A DNA stretch of 64,000 nucleotides from Takakia lepidozioides (taxonomy: Eukaryota; Streptophyta; Takakiopsida; Takakiales; Takakiaceae). Below, in pieces: positions 43,617-55,895 of this stretch. Location: contig CM060733.1 in NCBI GenBank assembly GCA_030704615.1, positions 36,578,001-36,642,000 on the forward strand. The letters are read 5' to 3'. The stretch's first letter is position 1. Each line of letters begins with the position of its first letter. Under the pieces are notes generated by a model. It had not been told where the DNA came from and did no database searches. It worked only from the letters and a program-made list of their open reading frames with translations. The translations under genes and the position numbers were made by a program.

Positions 43617-46600
43617 CCCGGCCGCGAGAAAGAGGCAGAAAGATCTGTTGTGGTCTGTATACTTGCAACCCCGATGCAAGAAACGATTGCAACAGCAGGC
43701 TCCTCTACACATGAGAAACGATCATCCCGCTTCCAGTATCACGCATTGGTGTGAACCATCATTTGCTGCCGCATTTTTTACATCTCTTTCCTTGTGTCCT
43801 TCCCAATGACACATCATCTCTCTCCTCTCCCGCCCCCAAAACGTCACCAAAGGTGCTCTCGCAGCCTTGCCACTGCACTTCCCAGGACAGCAAAAACTCA
43901 CCTCTGTGTCACCTCCTGGCCGTCGTCTAAGCGACAGATCTCTGCTTGCCGTCTACTTACGAGCAGTGTGTGTAGCATGGACGCGGCCTCGATGCCTTGA
44001 ATCCTCGTGTGATATAGGGGACATGTCTGTGAGGGACAAGTCCTCCAGTTGCTGATCACACGTGTGACGACGCAGTGACATGCAGGACAGAGTCGTCTTG
44101 TCCATCCGTCCGGTGGATGTGGGGCATGTTTGCATTTTTGGGTTTAACCCGTAAGTGCCCAAGCTCATTTTCACCCTTTGGTGGAAAAAATTGACCCTGG
44201 CCCACAAAAACTTTTTTATCTGGAGATTTTCTGTGTCCATGTAAAACTGACCGTTAGAATTATTTCCCACCTACCCCTCCTCCTGCCACAAAAAGTTTCA
44301 TCAAAATCGAACTGCCAGATGTGCAGATTATGAAGTGTAGAGTGGGGACAAAAACAACTCTCCTCTAAGAAACAGGTGCCAAAAAAAGCAGTTTTTTAGC
44401 CAATACCCGGGCAGTTTTTTTTTATAAGCTTTACAGTCTCAAGAATGTTGTTCTATACCTGATAACACACATCCTCAGAAGATTTCAGTTTTTCTGAAAT
44501 ATTATCAAGTGAGCTCCTTTGTAGTGACAAACGAGGGGGTCAAATTATGCCATTTTCTTTGGGCAGACCAAAATCTCTCTTCCAAATATTCTACAAAACA
44601 TTTCAGCCATTCAATTCCTAATCCCTCAGGTTGAAGTGTCAAGGGCATCCATGTGAGGTCCCCAAATGTTTTTGAGACCAATCAGTAACTGTCATCGCAT
44701 CTTTAGGTTCACTACCCAAGACTTCAAATGGCACACCTATGTTATAGCCTGCAGGCCTAGGATATTTGGAACCATAGCCCACAAGGGTAGAGGGTTTGGG
44801 AGCTCCTCTTGCTACCTGGCCCCTACTTTCTTGGGGGCCCACTCCACCCTCAACCCTATGAAACCCTTGCCCCAGGTTCGGCCCACCCCTCATAATGAGG
44901 GGTTTTGGACTTTGCCACCCCACATATGTATGGCCTACCCCTAACCGGAAATGCATCCCGGGTTTTGCAAATGAAGGTGATTTCACCGGAAATACATCCC
45001 GGATTTTGACTTTACCGGGATGTTTCCAAACAGTTTTGAATGTCAAACTGTAGGAACCCCTGAATTTGTCTAAGTCCCTTATGTACTTGTGTGCTTGAAG
45101 CCCCCTCGAATTTGTTCTAAGTCCTTTGTGTGTCTGAAGCTCATTGAATTTGTTTACAAGTCCTTTGTGTGCTTGAAGCTCCTTGCATTGTTCTAAGTTC
45201 TTTGTGTGTTTTCTAGCCTGTGTGATACATCTGAAATTGTCTAAGTCATGCAAAGCTGCAAAGGGACATATACATCAATTCAATGAGTTCTTGAATTTGT
45301 TCATGATACATACATATGAACACTAGTTCAGCCAGGTGCTGAACTTAGTGATACATGTTTTTTGCAACTAGTCCTACACATCCCCCTACCATAACCCAAA
45401 CTCGAGTGGGGATTGAACCCACACAAAAACTGCCCATCGCAGCCAAGCCCCCTCCCCCTATCCCTACCACTATCATCCCACAGCCCCCCTATCCCTCGAT
45501 GGGGTTGATCTTCACACTGGGATTGAACCATGCAGAATCTGTACACAAGTAGAAAAGAAACCTTGGCATTAGCACCCAAAAAAATGCCATGGAAGCATCA
45601 TGCAAACCACAATGTCAGTTTGCTGGAAAACCCCAAGGAAACTAGACAACATCAAGTACCTTAGCAAACAAGATGTAGACCACACGAAAAGAGAAGTGCA
45701 ATTTGAATGAGCAAAGCACGTGAAATACAAGGTCAATTAGGGCTTTGAACTTAGCTTTTTTCGGACTGTTTCATTGCTGGAGGCAGGAGGTTCATGATGG
45801 GGCTGCAAACACCTCATTACTAAGCAATGGCGGCCCAGTAGGGCCTCACCATGAATGCACAGCCTGTAGCCCGCCCTGCCAGCCCCAAGTGGAAGCACGA
45901 GCACAAAATACAGATGGCGGATGAAGCACCAAAGCGAATAAAGGAAACTCTAGGAACCAAAATAGATAAAACATAGACCAAAATAGGTGAAACATGATCG
46001 CCACAAAGGAAAAGAAGAAGGCTGGCTAGGTTTAGTGGCTCCCAATGAACACAACATACAGTGCAGGCTAGAGACAGGGCTGGAGCCACCCATAAATCGA
46101 TGGCCAAATGAAATGAGCAGGCGCTTGAATCGCACCATGCTTGAATCGCACATCAAAAATGTTACCAAGAAATCGATAAAACTCCATTTGCAGAAAGGCC
46201 AACGTGCCAAGAACCATGACACCCAAAATCAAAATTTGCATGTCAGTTAGGTAGACAATCAGAAATCGATGTGTGCTTGAAATATTACCCCAAATCAACT
46301 GAACCCTTAGGCTGGACAAATGTCATCGTGCCAGCAACCATGCAAAGGACACAAAATGCCAAATGACCAAAAATCGCATGAAGTAACCATGGATCCAACC
46401 ATCGATGGCCAACATTGATGAGTAGGTCAGACATGTTACCTAATAATCGATAGAACTTCAGCCCGCAGAAAGACCAACGTGCCAGGAACCATGACAGCGT
46501 GAATGGAAATTCGCAGGTCAGTTTACTTCCACAATCGTGAATGTCACCCCAAATCGAGAGAACCCTCAGGCTGGACAAAGGCGAACATGCCAGACACCAT

Positions 46601-47772
46601 GGAAACCTGGGCCACCTACAAAATCACGCCATAGGTGCTTCTCTCATGCTCGAGCAAAATCGATGGCCAAAAAACCATGATGAAGTAACCATGATCCCAC
46701 AAATTGATGGGCAATGAAATGAGCAAGTCAGTTAGGGTTTTCAGGAATGAATGTCACTCCAAATTGACAGAACAGAACGCCAAGCAAACGCATTGGGTGA
46801 TTCTCTCATGCAAAAATCGTGCCACAAACATCCATACACCCCAAATGAAAGATTCCAAGCATTGCGCGTGAAAATGAATGCCACCAGCTGCATCGCCGCC
46901 ATGCAATCCTCATGGGTGGGCTGCATTAGCACCAACACCCTACAAATTCAACACACACCCTGCAAACAGCTGGGCCCGCGCATGGGAGAGACCTCTTGCT
47001 TGCCGCCCTCGCCGCAAAGCTCCATCTAGTCCGCCAGCCACGGGCCCGAGGCGATGGCCGGAGCTGCCATCGCCGTTGATTCCAGGTTAGGGAATAGGCC
47101 TGGAAATTCCCAGACTTGCGTCTGCCGCCCTGCGCATTCAAGGGGTTTGGGGAAGCGTGCCGCCCCATATTTTCTGGGGTATATTTTCTTTCACCCTAAC
47201 CTGACCCAAGTTGCCATGTCAGCAACTTGGGCAGGTTTGGGGGGCCCAAATGGCCTCAAAAAGCTGAGTTGGCCCCCTTCCCATTGGTCCAGACCCGTAC
47301 CCCTTCAAGCATTGACCAATTGGCGAATGCCGTATGAAGGGGGACCCGATTTTCTATCGATTGAGCCCAAAAAAGGCCGAATCAGCCTTAACCACAGGAA
47401 GTTATGGTTGGTTAAGCAAACCCAAGCGACCCAAAATGGGTCGCTTGGGCACTTAAGGGTTAAAGGTATGTAACTAGAACTTATATCAACCATATTCCAT
47501 AAGTCAAACAAGCTAGTTTCTTTTTTGTTTTCGGAGGGACAAAGCCTGAAAGTGCATTGACAAGTGTGGAAAAAATAATCAGAATGGCTAAGGCCGAGAT
47601 ACGGCTGGGAAAACTATCCGAACCAGTGTTTTTAAATCTGGCGAAAAATCACCAAATTTTGACCTGGAAAATGGTCGGCTACTTTTACTAAGGAATTATG
47701 GGAATAAAAGGGCCAATGGTCAGATATCATGAGCCAGATTTGTCCTATGCGGACATGTTAAAATATGACATC
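43617..47772. other. Non-coding interval with tandem repeats
   Basis: Upstream of the PPR fusion gene. No gene recognised. At about 45,060-45,225 a 45-50 base unit (TTTGT(T)CTAAGTCC...TGTGTGCTTGAAGC) recurs four times. At about 45,980-46,800 a diverged unit repeats with a period near 274 (GTTACC(A/T)A at 46,161 and 46,435, each followed by AATCGATA and GGCCAACGTGCCA/GACCAACGTGCCA). The rest (43,750-45,050 and 46,800-47,770) shows nothing I can name. Confidence 0.5.
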
Positions 47773-48456
47773 TGTCGTGCGCATACATATCGCTACACAA
47801 ATACATCGCTGTCCAAAACCACACAACACATGTGCACACCACACACTAGTATACCACTAGTCCAGCCACTAGTCCAACCACTAGGCTACAACTAGTCAGT
47901 CACTAGGCTGCCACTATGCTGCCCACTATAGCAGTCACTAGTCCACACAATGATAACGAAGAAGAATACAAGCACGAGCTCATACGAGCTCACAAAGCTG
48001 AAGCATAAACTCATGCATATATAATCTCATCACTCAAATACAAGTCAAGCCAAGTGCACCTCACGCCATGGGGAATCCACACTACGGCGCCATAGCTAGG
48101 CGCGGTGAGGCTCAACTCGAGAAAGATGAGCCTCCCGCACTTGCCGTGAAGATAACCACTCCAGGGCCTAAATCTACCTTGACCCTTGGATTGACACTTG
48201 GGCCAATCCCAAATGTCAATATGTAAAAGCTAGCTATTTCCTAGCTAGTTTCACACTAGTGGTAAAATAACTTGACAGCTGTCGTGCGCATACATATCGC
48301 TACACAAATACATCGCTGTCCAAAACCACACAACACATATGCACACCACACACTAGTATACCACTAATCCAGCCACTAGTCCAACCACTATGCTACAACT
48401 AGTCAGTCACTAGGCTGCCACTATGCTGCCCACAAGGCAGTCACTAGTCCACACAA
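47773..48456. repeat. LTR-like head / body / head block
   Basis: Head (TGTCGTGCGCATACAT... with ACTAG repeats) from 47,773, body ending AACTTGACA at 48,277, the dinucleotide GC, then a second head 48,280-48,456 ending AGTCCACACAAT. This is followed by CGCCCCCCTAG, a pyrimidine run that would be a polypurine tract on the minus strand. The body has TATGTAAAAG in place of the TATATAAAAG of the 6.6 kb copy. Confidence 0.6.
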
Positions 48457-48715
48457 TCGCCCCCCTAGCTGGTGCTTAGGTCCCTCTAAGTCCAGGTAGC
48501 CACAAGATGTGATAGTGACCATAGCCTCACTAAGTCCTCTACCACTATCCTTACTACACTCAAACTCGATAGATCAAGAGGCCGGGTGCAAGAGTTACCC
48601 CATCGTTAGTCGCCGTCTTGCAACCTGTGAACTTGAGCTTGGGATCTCATGTATTGACTCATATGAGCTTGGCCTCCCATGTCTTGTTAGCTGCCTCCAG
48701 TTATGTCCACTGCCA

Positions 48716-50264
48716 CTATCCCAAGCAGTGTGGACACAACCAATCTCCGTCAGGAACCTTCTCAAGAGGTGGTGTCAAGCATCCCATATGCCAACCCCTT
48801 GAGCATCGATCACACACCAGCATGGTGGCTGCCCCTTTGGCAGACCCACAGAGCATGCACCTCAAACCTGCAGGTACCACTACCAAGTTTGGGTCAACTC
48901 TGCCATCGACATTGGGAAGGTGACATGGCGCACAATTACGCACATGGTCCTTCCAAGTCATGCCATCCCGACCCTCCAAGATCAGGACCCTTGAGGGCAA
49001 CACCTCTCGAACCCTCAGAATAACATGCCCTGCAGTAACATCCAGAGTCGTAGGAGCAGTCTGCTGCAAATAAACATAGTCACCAGGGCTAAACCTCCGA
49101 ACCCCAGGACGATATCCTCCACCACGTATAGTGGCATACCTCAACGTATCACGGTGTTGTGCAATGGCAAGGTTCTCAAAAGCCATGGGCATGACTTTCT
49201 TGAACAACTCTGCACGCTGATCACATGCACGTACCCACACGTCCGGATTGTCAAGGTTAAGAACTTGAGCAGTGTCCCTACAAATGGCTGCAGGCAAATC
49301 CGGCTCTCGGCCAAAGAGAAGGAAATATGGTGAGAAGGAGGCAAGTGATGCTTATTTGCTGAACCTGTAGCCCATGGCTAACCAAGGAACCTGAAGATCC
49401 CAATCTCTTAGGTGTCCCTTCTGCAAGCCATACTTGCGCAAACCCCTCTTCACCGTCTGAACAATTCTCTCTGAAAAGCCATCAGCCTCAGGATGATCCC
49501 GAGAAGTGGTGCGGTGGTCTATCAAGGCTTTATCACACAAAGCCTGAAACTCCCCAAGAACTCTCTCCCTTGGTCCGTGAGTACCTCAGCTGGAGCACCA
49601 AATCGGCTAAGCACACGATCCAAGAATGCATACGCAGCCCCTCACTAGCCTTGTCAGGCAATGGAACCAACTCAATCCACTTGGAGAAATGCTCCACCAT
49701 CACCAACACATATCTGTGGTGGCGCATAGTCAGTGGCAACGGTCCTACGAAGTCAAGACTCCACCTGTAGCCCAATCCCATGATTGGTAAAGGATGCAAC
49801 TGTGGTGTAGGGGTGTTGAATGAAGCACGCACCCTGTCACACACCATGCACCTAGCCACGAACTGTTGCACCTCTGTATGCATACCACACCACAAATACT
49901 GCCCTTGCAGTAAACTGTGAGTGCGTCGCACTCCAAAATGCCCCAAATCCCCATGGGTATGCCGCACTAACCGTGCACGCTGTGTGGGGTGAGGCACAAT
50001 CATCACCCGACCATCCTCCCACACTCGAAGTAGGTGTATCCCCTCCCACTTGAACCTCTTGGCTCGTTGCAGGATCCCATCCCTCTCCCTGGCAGTCATA
50101 GTGGCTGTCGTGTCTCCCGTGCGGAGGTAGTCCAACACAGCCGAATCCTCATGTATATCTCTGGCAGCACCTGGCTCATCACTAGCCTTAGGGTCCTCAG
50201 ACACGCCGTCTACAGTCATCCCTGTTGTAGGTCCAACCTGACCTCCCGATGCCAAGATACACAA
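48716..50264 (-). pseudogene. pol: Integrase with C-terminal PHD finger
   Basis: N-terminal zinc domain with HTHGDLGHFGVRRTHSLL, then CMVCDRV (HHCC). Core: WSLDFVGPLPLT (first D), a shifted stretch near 49,560 for the second D, then HPEADGFSERIVQTVKRGL (E). A C-terminal module (RRFSPGDYVYLQQ, HVILRVREVLPSRVLI) follows. The last 48 residues (48,865-48,716) form a complete PHD finger, C4-H-C3: CMLC, CDRC, WHMGC and LCPHC, with TPPL and PDGDW in the usual places. PHD fingers read the histone H3 tail, so it may guide insertion as chromodomains do. At least two frame changes (near 49,560 and 49,345). Confidence 0.88.
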
Positions 50265-50279
50265 AAATGCAGATGCGTG

Positions 50280-52148
50280 TCATCCCGGCACCATCTCCTC
50301 GTCCGTCTCACCATGCCACCGAGCTCCAGTGTCATCCTGTTGGCTCATGCATGGATTGCGACTCAATCCATCCGCATCCCGATTGACCAAACCCGATCGA
50401 TGCACAACCTGAAAGTCATACTCCTGGAGTATGAGTGCCCACCGTGCAAGCTTCCCCGTAAGCCTGTCTGACTCCATCAACCACTTGAGTGGCTGGTGAT
50501 CCGTAACAAGGGTGAAAAGATTGTCGTATAGATAGCACCTGAAGTGTGCCATGGCCCACACTGCAACTAAGCACTCTCCCTCATATGAGCTGTACTTAGC
50601 CTCTGCAGCGTTGTTCGAGCGGCTAACATAAGCCACTACGAACTCTCTTCCCTCATCATCCACCTGTGTGAGCACGCTCCAAGCCCCAGCATGCTCCAAT
50701 CCGTATGCAGCTGAAAGGGACGCCCCCTGATAGGTCGTCTCAGGATAGGCGCCGAGGTCAACCTCGCCTTGAGCTCTTGAAAAGTTTGTTCCTGCTCATC
50801 TTCCCACTGCCACTCCTGGTCCACCTTGGTCAGCTTGGTTAGAGCCTTTGCAATGGTACTAAATCCCTTGACAAACCGTCTATAATAGTTTGTCAACCCC
50901 ATGAAAGCTCGAACTCGGCTCACATCCGTGGGGCGTGGAATTTGTGCAATGGCCTCTACCTTAGTCTGCTGTACCCCCAATCCTCCAGGATATATCATGT
51001 GACCCAGATACTCAATCTGGTTGTGGAAAAACTTGCACTTCCCCGGATGCAACTTCAATCCGTGCGCTCTCAAGCGCTCCAATACCACCTGAAGGTGTCT
51101 CTCATGCTCCTCCATCGTAACACTAAAGATGATGATGTCATCTATGTAGCACCGAGCAAAGTCCACCCCTGCTAGAATCCTATCCATGACTCTCTGAAAC
51201 TTTGCAGGAGCATTCTTAAGCCCAAATGGTAAGAACCGCCACTGATATAGCAATCCTTGCCGTGCTCATTGATCCCCCAGAATGTCGTCTTCTGCTTGTC
51301 CGCCTCCTTGATTGGCAACTGGTGATATCCGGATCGTAAATCCAAAGTGCTAAAGACCTTAGCATGCCCGATGGCATCAAAGATCTCCTCTGGTGTTGGC
51401 ATGGCATACTTATCGGACTTGTCTGACGATTTACAGGCCGGTAATCACCGCACATACGTCTCTCCATCCAATTGCCATAGACATCCTTCTTGGCTGGCAT
51501 CACTGTGGCTGAAGCATACTCTCCACCAGAGAGCTCCACCAAACCTGCCTCCCAGAGATCTTGAGTCCTCATCTGAATCAAAGACCTCTCCATGTCACTG
51601 TATCTATAGGGTCTCCGAAAGATTGGCGTGTCAGTGGCCAACTCAATACGGATCTCTTGATCCTTCAGTGCTCCCAAGTCCTTCAAACTGAAGGCAAAGC
51701 AATTCCTGTAAGCCCTCAAGAACCGCCGTATACGTCGTCTCTCTCCTCCGGTGACAATGGGTCCAATGTCAGGCTCCCAATTGTCCTCCGTAACTGCAAC
51801 CTTAAGTCCAGTGGGCTTAGAGGTAGAGGACGTGTCCAGTGGTTGCTATGTTGCAACCTCTTGAACAGTACTCCCTACCTGCTCAGTCAGTAACAAGGCC
51901 TCATCCTGCCCCATCATCTCATCCTCAAGGACTTCCTCCACCCGAGAAAAATCCCCAACCTCATTTTTCATCGTCACCTTGGCTGCCAACTCCCTCTGAA
52001 CCTCGAGCACCTCCCACGTGTGCCATGGATGCCTACACCCCGTGGTCCTCACATGCTCGCCCCCACTCACTGCCTGTACCGTCTCGGTAGGCAGAGAGAC
52101 CATCGAGGGAATTGTACTCCGCACTCCGCGTTGCTCAGCCATAGCCAA
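50280..52148 (-). pseudogene. pol: Reverse transcriptase and RNase H
   Basis: After an acidic linker (VEEVLEDEMMGQDEALLL, about 51,930) come RT motifs: RRMCGDYRPVNRQT, TLDLRSGYHQLPI, LPFGLKNAPAKFQ and catalytic YIDD at about 51,140, then FMGLTNYYRRFV. RNase H shows LHTDWSMLGLGA, YEGECLVAVWAMAHFR, LVTDHQPLKWLM and NRDADGLSRNP. Frame changes near 51,410, 51,255 and 50,690 interrupt it. This is a standard gypsy polymerase, less close to the chromodomain element than to plant and algal gypsy lineages with NRDADGLSR-type RNase H. Confidence 0.88.
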
Positions 52149-52157
52149 GCTGATAAT

Positions 52158-53393
52158 CTAGGTCACGCAATTGAGATCCATTGCTTGCCCCAACACTTGA
52201 CGACGTGATGCCTCAGAAGAGACGACACCGCCGTGGTACTAGTGGTAAAACCCATTGCCCGCTCACGCTCGTCAGTATTAGGCTCCACTAACTGCTGCAA
52301 CTGAGCATCCCACAGGAGGCCAGGTCCACTATCTCAGAAAGCATGCGATCCTGGGAAGCTGAGCAGTGTAGGTAATGCTGCTCGTGGTTGACCCACCTTG
52401 TTGACCACTGCCAAAGGCGAACGGTCATCATGTCTCACACGCTGAGACTGCCTCTCTGTGTCCAGAATGCTATCCACTGTGAGATGTGTTGGCCGCAGCA
52501 CCCCATCAAATGCACGCAAGAGCAGTGCGGGTGGCATCAAGTTAGTCCACCATAGCCGTGGACGATGAGCCCGTGACCCCACTGTAGCTGCATCTAGCAA
52601 CACTGCTGACCCAAGCCACGACCGACTTGATGCACACTGGCCATCACCCTGGCCCGAGAATCGCCCATCAGTGGCACATTCTCCAAGATGTATGTTGGAG
52701 ATACAGCTTGATGAAGCTGCAAGTGGCGCAAAAACCCGCACCATCTCCCAAAAACAGACCCGACCTCGAGTCTCGCAATCCATTGTCATGCCCGACTGAT
52801 GAATGCCCTTGGCAGGCCAACCTGCCACTACCAGATCAATGGAGCCAACCCGCCTCCAAATCCTGGCAAGGCCTGCTGATATCCACGAATTGCAGACACC
52901 GACAACAACTCAAGGTACCGCTGCACCAACTGAGCAACATGGCGAAGTGAAACGCGTCGTGCAGTCTCATCTCTCTCCATATACAGGTACCGCTGAACTC
53001 GTACACCTGCCTGTAACACAGCAGCCAATCCGTGTCTAATCCCGCCAAACAAGTCCAGAAGACAAATGCCTTCATCCGGATAGTGCCACACAATAGGTGT
53101 GGTGTCCAATGGAGACAACTGAGGTGGTCCTGGTGCAATCCCCGCACTCTCTCCTCCTCTCCTGACGGTACAAAAGCCTCCACCCAGGCTTGTTGCACCC
53201 GTCGATCAGCATCCCGCTGCAAATCCTTGCTCGTGCCCCACAATGGAGTCTGAGCAACCATGGTAGGCAACTCCGCCATACCATACATGTCATCTTGCTC
53301 TCCCGGAGGTGGCACATCCTCTGAATGAGTGTTGCCCTCAAGCAACTCTCTAGGCCAACTCACTGCTGAGGTGAATGCTGCTAGTGTCGGCAT
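52158..53393 (-). pseudogene. Cytosine-C5 DNA methyltransferase domain in a gypsy polyprotein
   Basis: Between protease and RT the minus strand holds the ordered motifs of C5 methyltransferases. Motif I: ICLLDLFGGIRHGLAAVLQAG (first 20 shown in parts; about 53,070-53,010), then RYLYMERDETARRVS. IDLVVAGWP precedes motif IV near 52,815, where the catalytic Pro-Cys-Gln-Gly-His-Ser appears one frame over from the WP. Motif VI: TYILENVPL at about 52,690. Motif VIII: SRAHRPRLWWTNL at about 52,560. Then TVDSILD and GQPRAALPTLLSFPGSHAF. Motif IX: ERERAMGF at about 52,260. Motif X: LGQAMDLN at about 52,185. TAG at 52,158. Single-base shifts near 52,850, 52,815, 52,750, 52,620 and 52,330 scatter it over three frames. 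The N-terminal 270 bases (RDADRRVQQAWVEAF) are a linker of unknown role. The enzyme would methylate cytosine in DNA, possibly the element's own. Confidence 0.85.
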
Positions 53394-53850
53394 CTTGCCT
53401 CACTGGGCAAACCGCAACTCCTTCTATGAACGTCACAGGGAGCTGCACACGCCGGCCCTCCCTGACTGCCATGCGACCTATAGGAAGCTGATTCCTCCCA
53501 AAGTCCAGGGTGAAGCCCATGGGTACAACACTGCCCCACCAACTAGGACATCGTATGAGACCGCAATCTTCTGTCACAATGGCCTTGGCTCGCATCACTG
53601 AGCCATCTGTAGGGTGATCCGGCCGTAGTTTGATAGCCAACTCACGCCGTGTCATGCCCTAGCCTGCTCCGATCCTCCCAGAGACGTCTGTATCTGGAAA
53701 GGACAAGGCTCCATATCCGCCTCCGTGAGGCCCAAGCCTGCAATAGCAGCTCTGCCTAGCATCAATGGCTGAGCTCCCGAGTCCAACAAGACCCGCAGTG
53801 GTCGGTACCTCGTGGCCACCCTCTCTGCCTTCCGGTCCACTCAAACAGAA
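53350..53850 (-). pseudogene. pro: Aspartic protease region
   Basis: The frame ending near 53,652 has RVLLDSGAQPLMLGRAAIAG, a retropepsin-type active site (LLDSGA instead of the more common DTGA). The next frame (53,655-53,350) has VMRAKAIVTEDCGLIRC, GFTLDFGRNQLPIGRMAV and VQLPVTFIEG, the second half of the protease and its spacer. A frame change near 53,652 joins them. Confidence 0.7.
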
Positions 53851-53899
53851 AATGCATCCTGGTTGTCTAACATGACAACTCCAGGTGTCACAACCATGG

Positions 53900-55895
53900 G
53901 CGCCTCAATGGCTACCTATCCGGCAGCTTCCTCATCCCTGCAGCTGCAAGCTTGCCATGGCAAAACCGCCGTGGCAGTCTTGACCCTCAAATCCCGAGGA
54001 TCTCTCCGTCACTACAACAAAACTACAAACCTCCCTCCCCAATGACATAGGTAACCTCCGCTCGGTTTAATAGTTAAAAATTTAAAAGTCGGGGGAGGGG
54101 AGAAAGAACAGTGTGCGGAGGAAAAACTAGAGGTGCCATGGAATGGCGTCGACACTGTCTCCGCCAATGTGAATGAGTGAGGAAGCCTAGCCTGACGGCT
54201 TGCCTCCCCACGTTGTGGATCCAACTCCACCTCTGCACCTCGTGGCTCAGGAAACTCGTGCTGGTCCCTCGAGTCACGGGGCTGCAGCAGACTCCACCTG
54301 CACTAGTGGTAGTGCTGCTCCACACATGAATCCCATGCCTCCCATATCTCCTCCCTCAGGAGGAGCAGGAGGTGGACCATCCGGCCTTAGAGCCGGTACC
54401 ACCTGAGCTGTAGCCATGGCAACGAGCCTCTGCTCTAGCTGCTGAAGCCGGTTGGCCATGCCTTGGTCAACACCCTGACCTCCGCGTCCTTGGCCATGTT
54501 GAGCTTGCCCTTGGGCCTGCACCTCAAGGCTGGCCACCTCGTCCTCTCTGGGTTGATCCACCTCGCCCCCGGCCACCATTGGTTCCCTTGGAACTGCCTG
54601 GGTGCAACTCAGGGATGCAAACATAAACACTGGGCCTCTCCATTGCCAGTGCTTGCCACAACATGCCCACACTGCAACTGTGCAGGCTATGCATGTGCCG
54701 ACCCTTTGCCTCCCTCTGGGAATCCTTCTTGACATGGGGTCCTCCACATGTCCAGCACACCACATCCGCCCGTTGTTGGCCAGCAAATGAAGGGAGAGAC
54801 CCCTGCATCTGAGGTCCTCTCTGCCCTTCCCTGAGCTTCACTGAGCCCCCTTGTTGCCTTGAGCACTGTTGAGGTAGTGGTTGGCTAGGAGCACCACTAC
54901 CCCGTGGTGTCTCCTTAGCAAATCCCACCATGACCACTTCGTTCCTCCACCATGTTGAGCTCTATTCGCTCTGCCAGCAAAAACACATTGCTAAGGTGGG
55001 TTGGGCCGCTTGTGAGTGGAGAGTTGCATCCCGCACCCTTCTCCTCAGCTCCTTGTCCAATATCCCATACCAGAATTAGACTGCTTGAGCTTCCGTAACC
55101 CCTTGGGTTACATTTATCAAGCGCCTCATGCGAGTGAAAGCCTCCCTCAAGCTCTCGGTCGGCTTCTGTTGGAAACTCTTGCAAGCTCCGCAACTTCTCT
55201 GTCCTCACCCCTGGTAGTTCCCTATCAACTCTTCGAAGAACTCCACAACAGGGTTGAAGGCAGGCACGGGTACTAGTGCTAGTGCGGTAGTGGCTTGGGT
55301 GGACGTTGTAGCTACTGTACCACCAGTCCCACTAGTCCCACTGCTACTTGCTGAAGTTGCCGGTGCAGCGGCAGGTGTAGCCACTGCCCTCGCGGGCTCT
55401 AGTGCCCCCTAATGATAGAGACATAGTCGGGTGACCAGTACATCCTCCACTCCTCGATCTCAACCTCATGCCCCCGCCTGAACTCATGGTAATCATCCAT
55501 AGGCGGCCCCTCAAGGTGCTGAAACAGCCCCTTCCATGCCATGAAAGGCGTAAATAGTTGTGGATTGCGCATTTGCTGCAAATCACACCAACTATCAAAC
55601 TCTTGGATAAAATCATTCAACTCGATGGTGCCCACCGCCCCAGAGTACCTTCGTGGCCCCTTGGTAGCTCCATACATCTCCTCCATTGTGTCCCACAACA
55701 ATGGCAAAGGAAAACAACTTGCACCGCCGGTATGAGTCCTCCTGATTCACAATCCGAATCAGAACCTTCCGTAGAAGACACAGGAGGTGAAGGTGGCCTA
55801 AACCGCACACCTTGTCTCGTGTACCCACTAGTATTGCTAGTGCTCAAACCGACACTGTCCCCAACAACTAGTGGCACCTTCGTGTTGACACTCAA
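53900..55895 (-). pseudogene. gag: Gag region of the methyltransferase-bearing element
   Basis: Order on the minus strand: SGYTRQGVRFRPPSPPVSS and STEGSDSDCESGG (55,880-55,740); EMYGATKGPRRY, FIQEFDSWCDLQQMRNPQLF and WRMYWSPDYVSI (55,690-55,410); an Ala/Ser/Thr linker; EKLRSLQEF and NPRGYG (55,210-55,090); the capsid C-terminal part (LAERIELNMVEE, near 54,970); a zinc knuckle CWTCGGPHVKKD (near 54,745); a second knuckle region disrupted near 54,660; MANRLQQLEQRLVAMATAQ (54,460-54,400); and an Ala/Pro-rich tail. It parallels the gag of the 6-11.5 kb element almost throughout. No ATG is evident at the start; many frame changes. Confidence 0.75.

Noticed and set aside
45400-45425. A GGTTCAATCCCC-like T-loop on the minus strand suggesting a tRNA gene.
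   Set aside because: No matching acceptor, D-arm or anticodon stem could be paired around it.
52795-52830. Apparent loss of the catalytic Cys in the methyltransferase (GWPAKGIHQSG).
   Set aside because: The neighbouring frame over the same bases gives the expected Cys-Gln-Gly-His-Ser followed by a GLRDSRSGL-like stretch, so a base is missing and the residue is not replaced.
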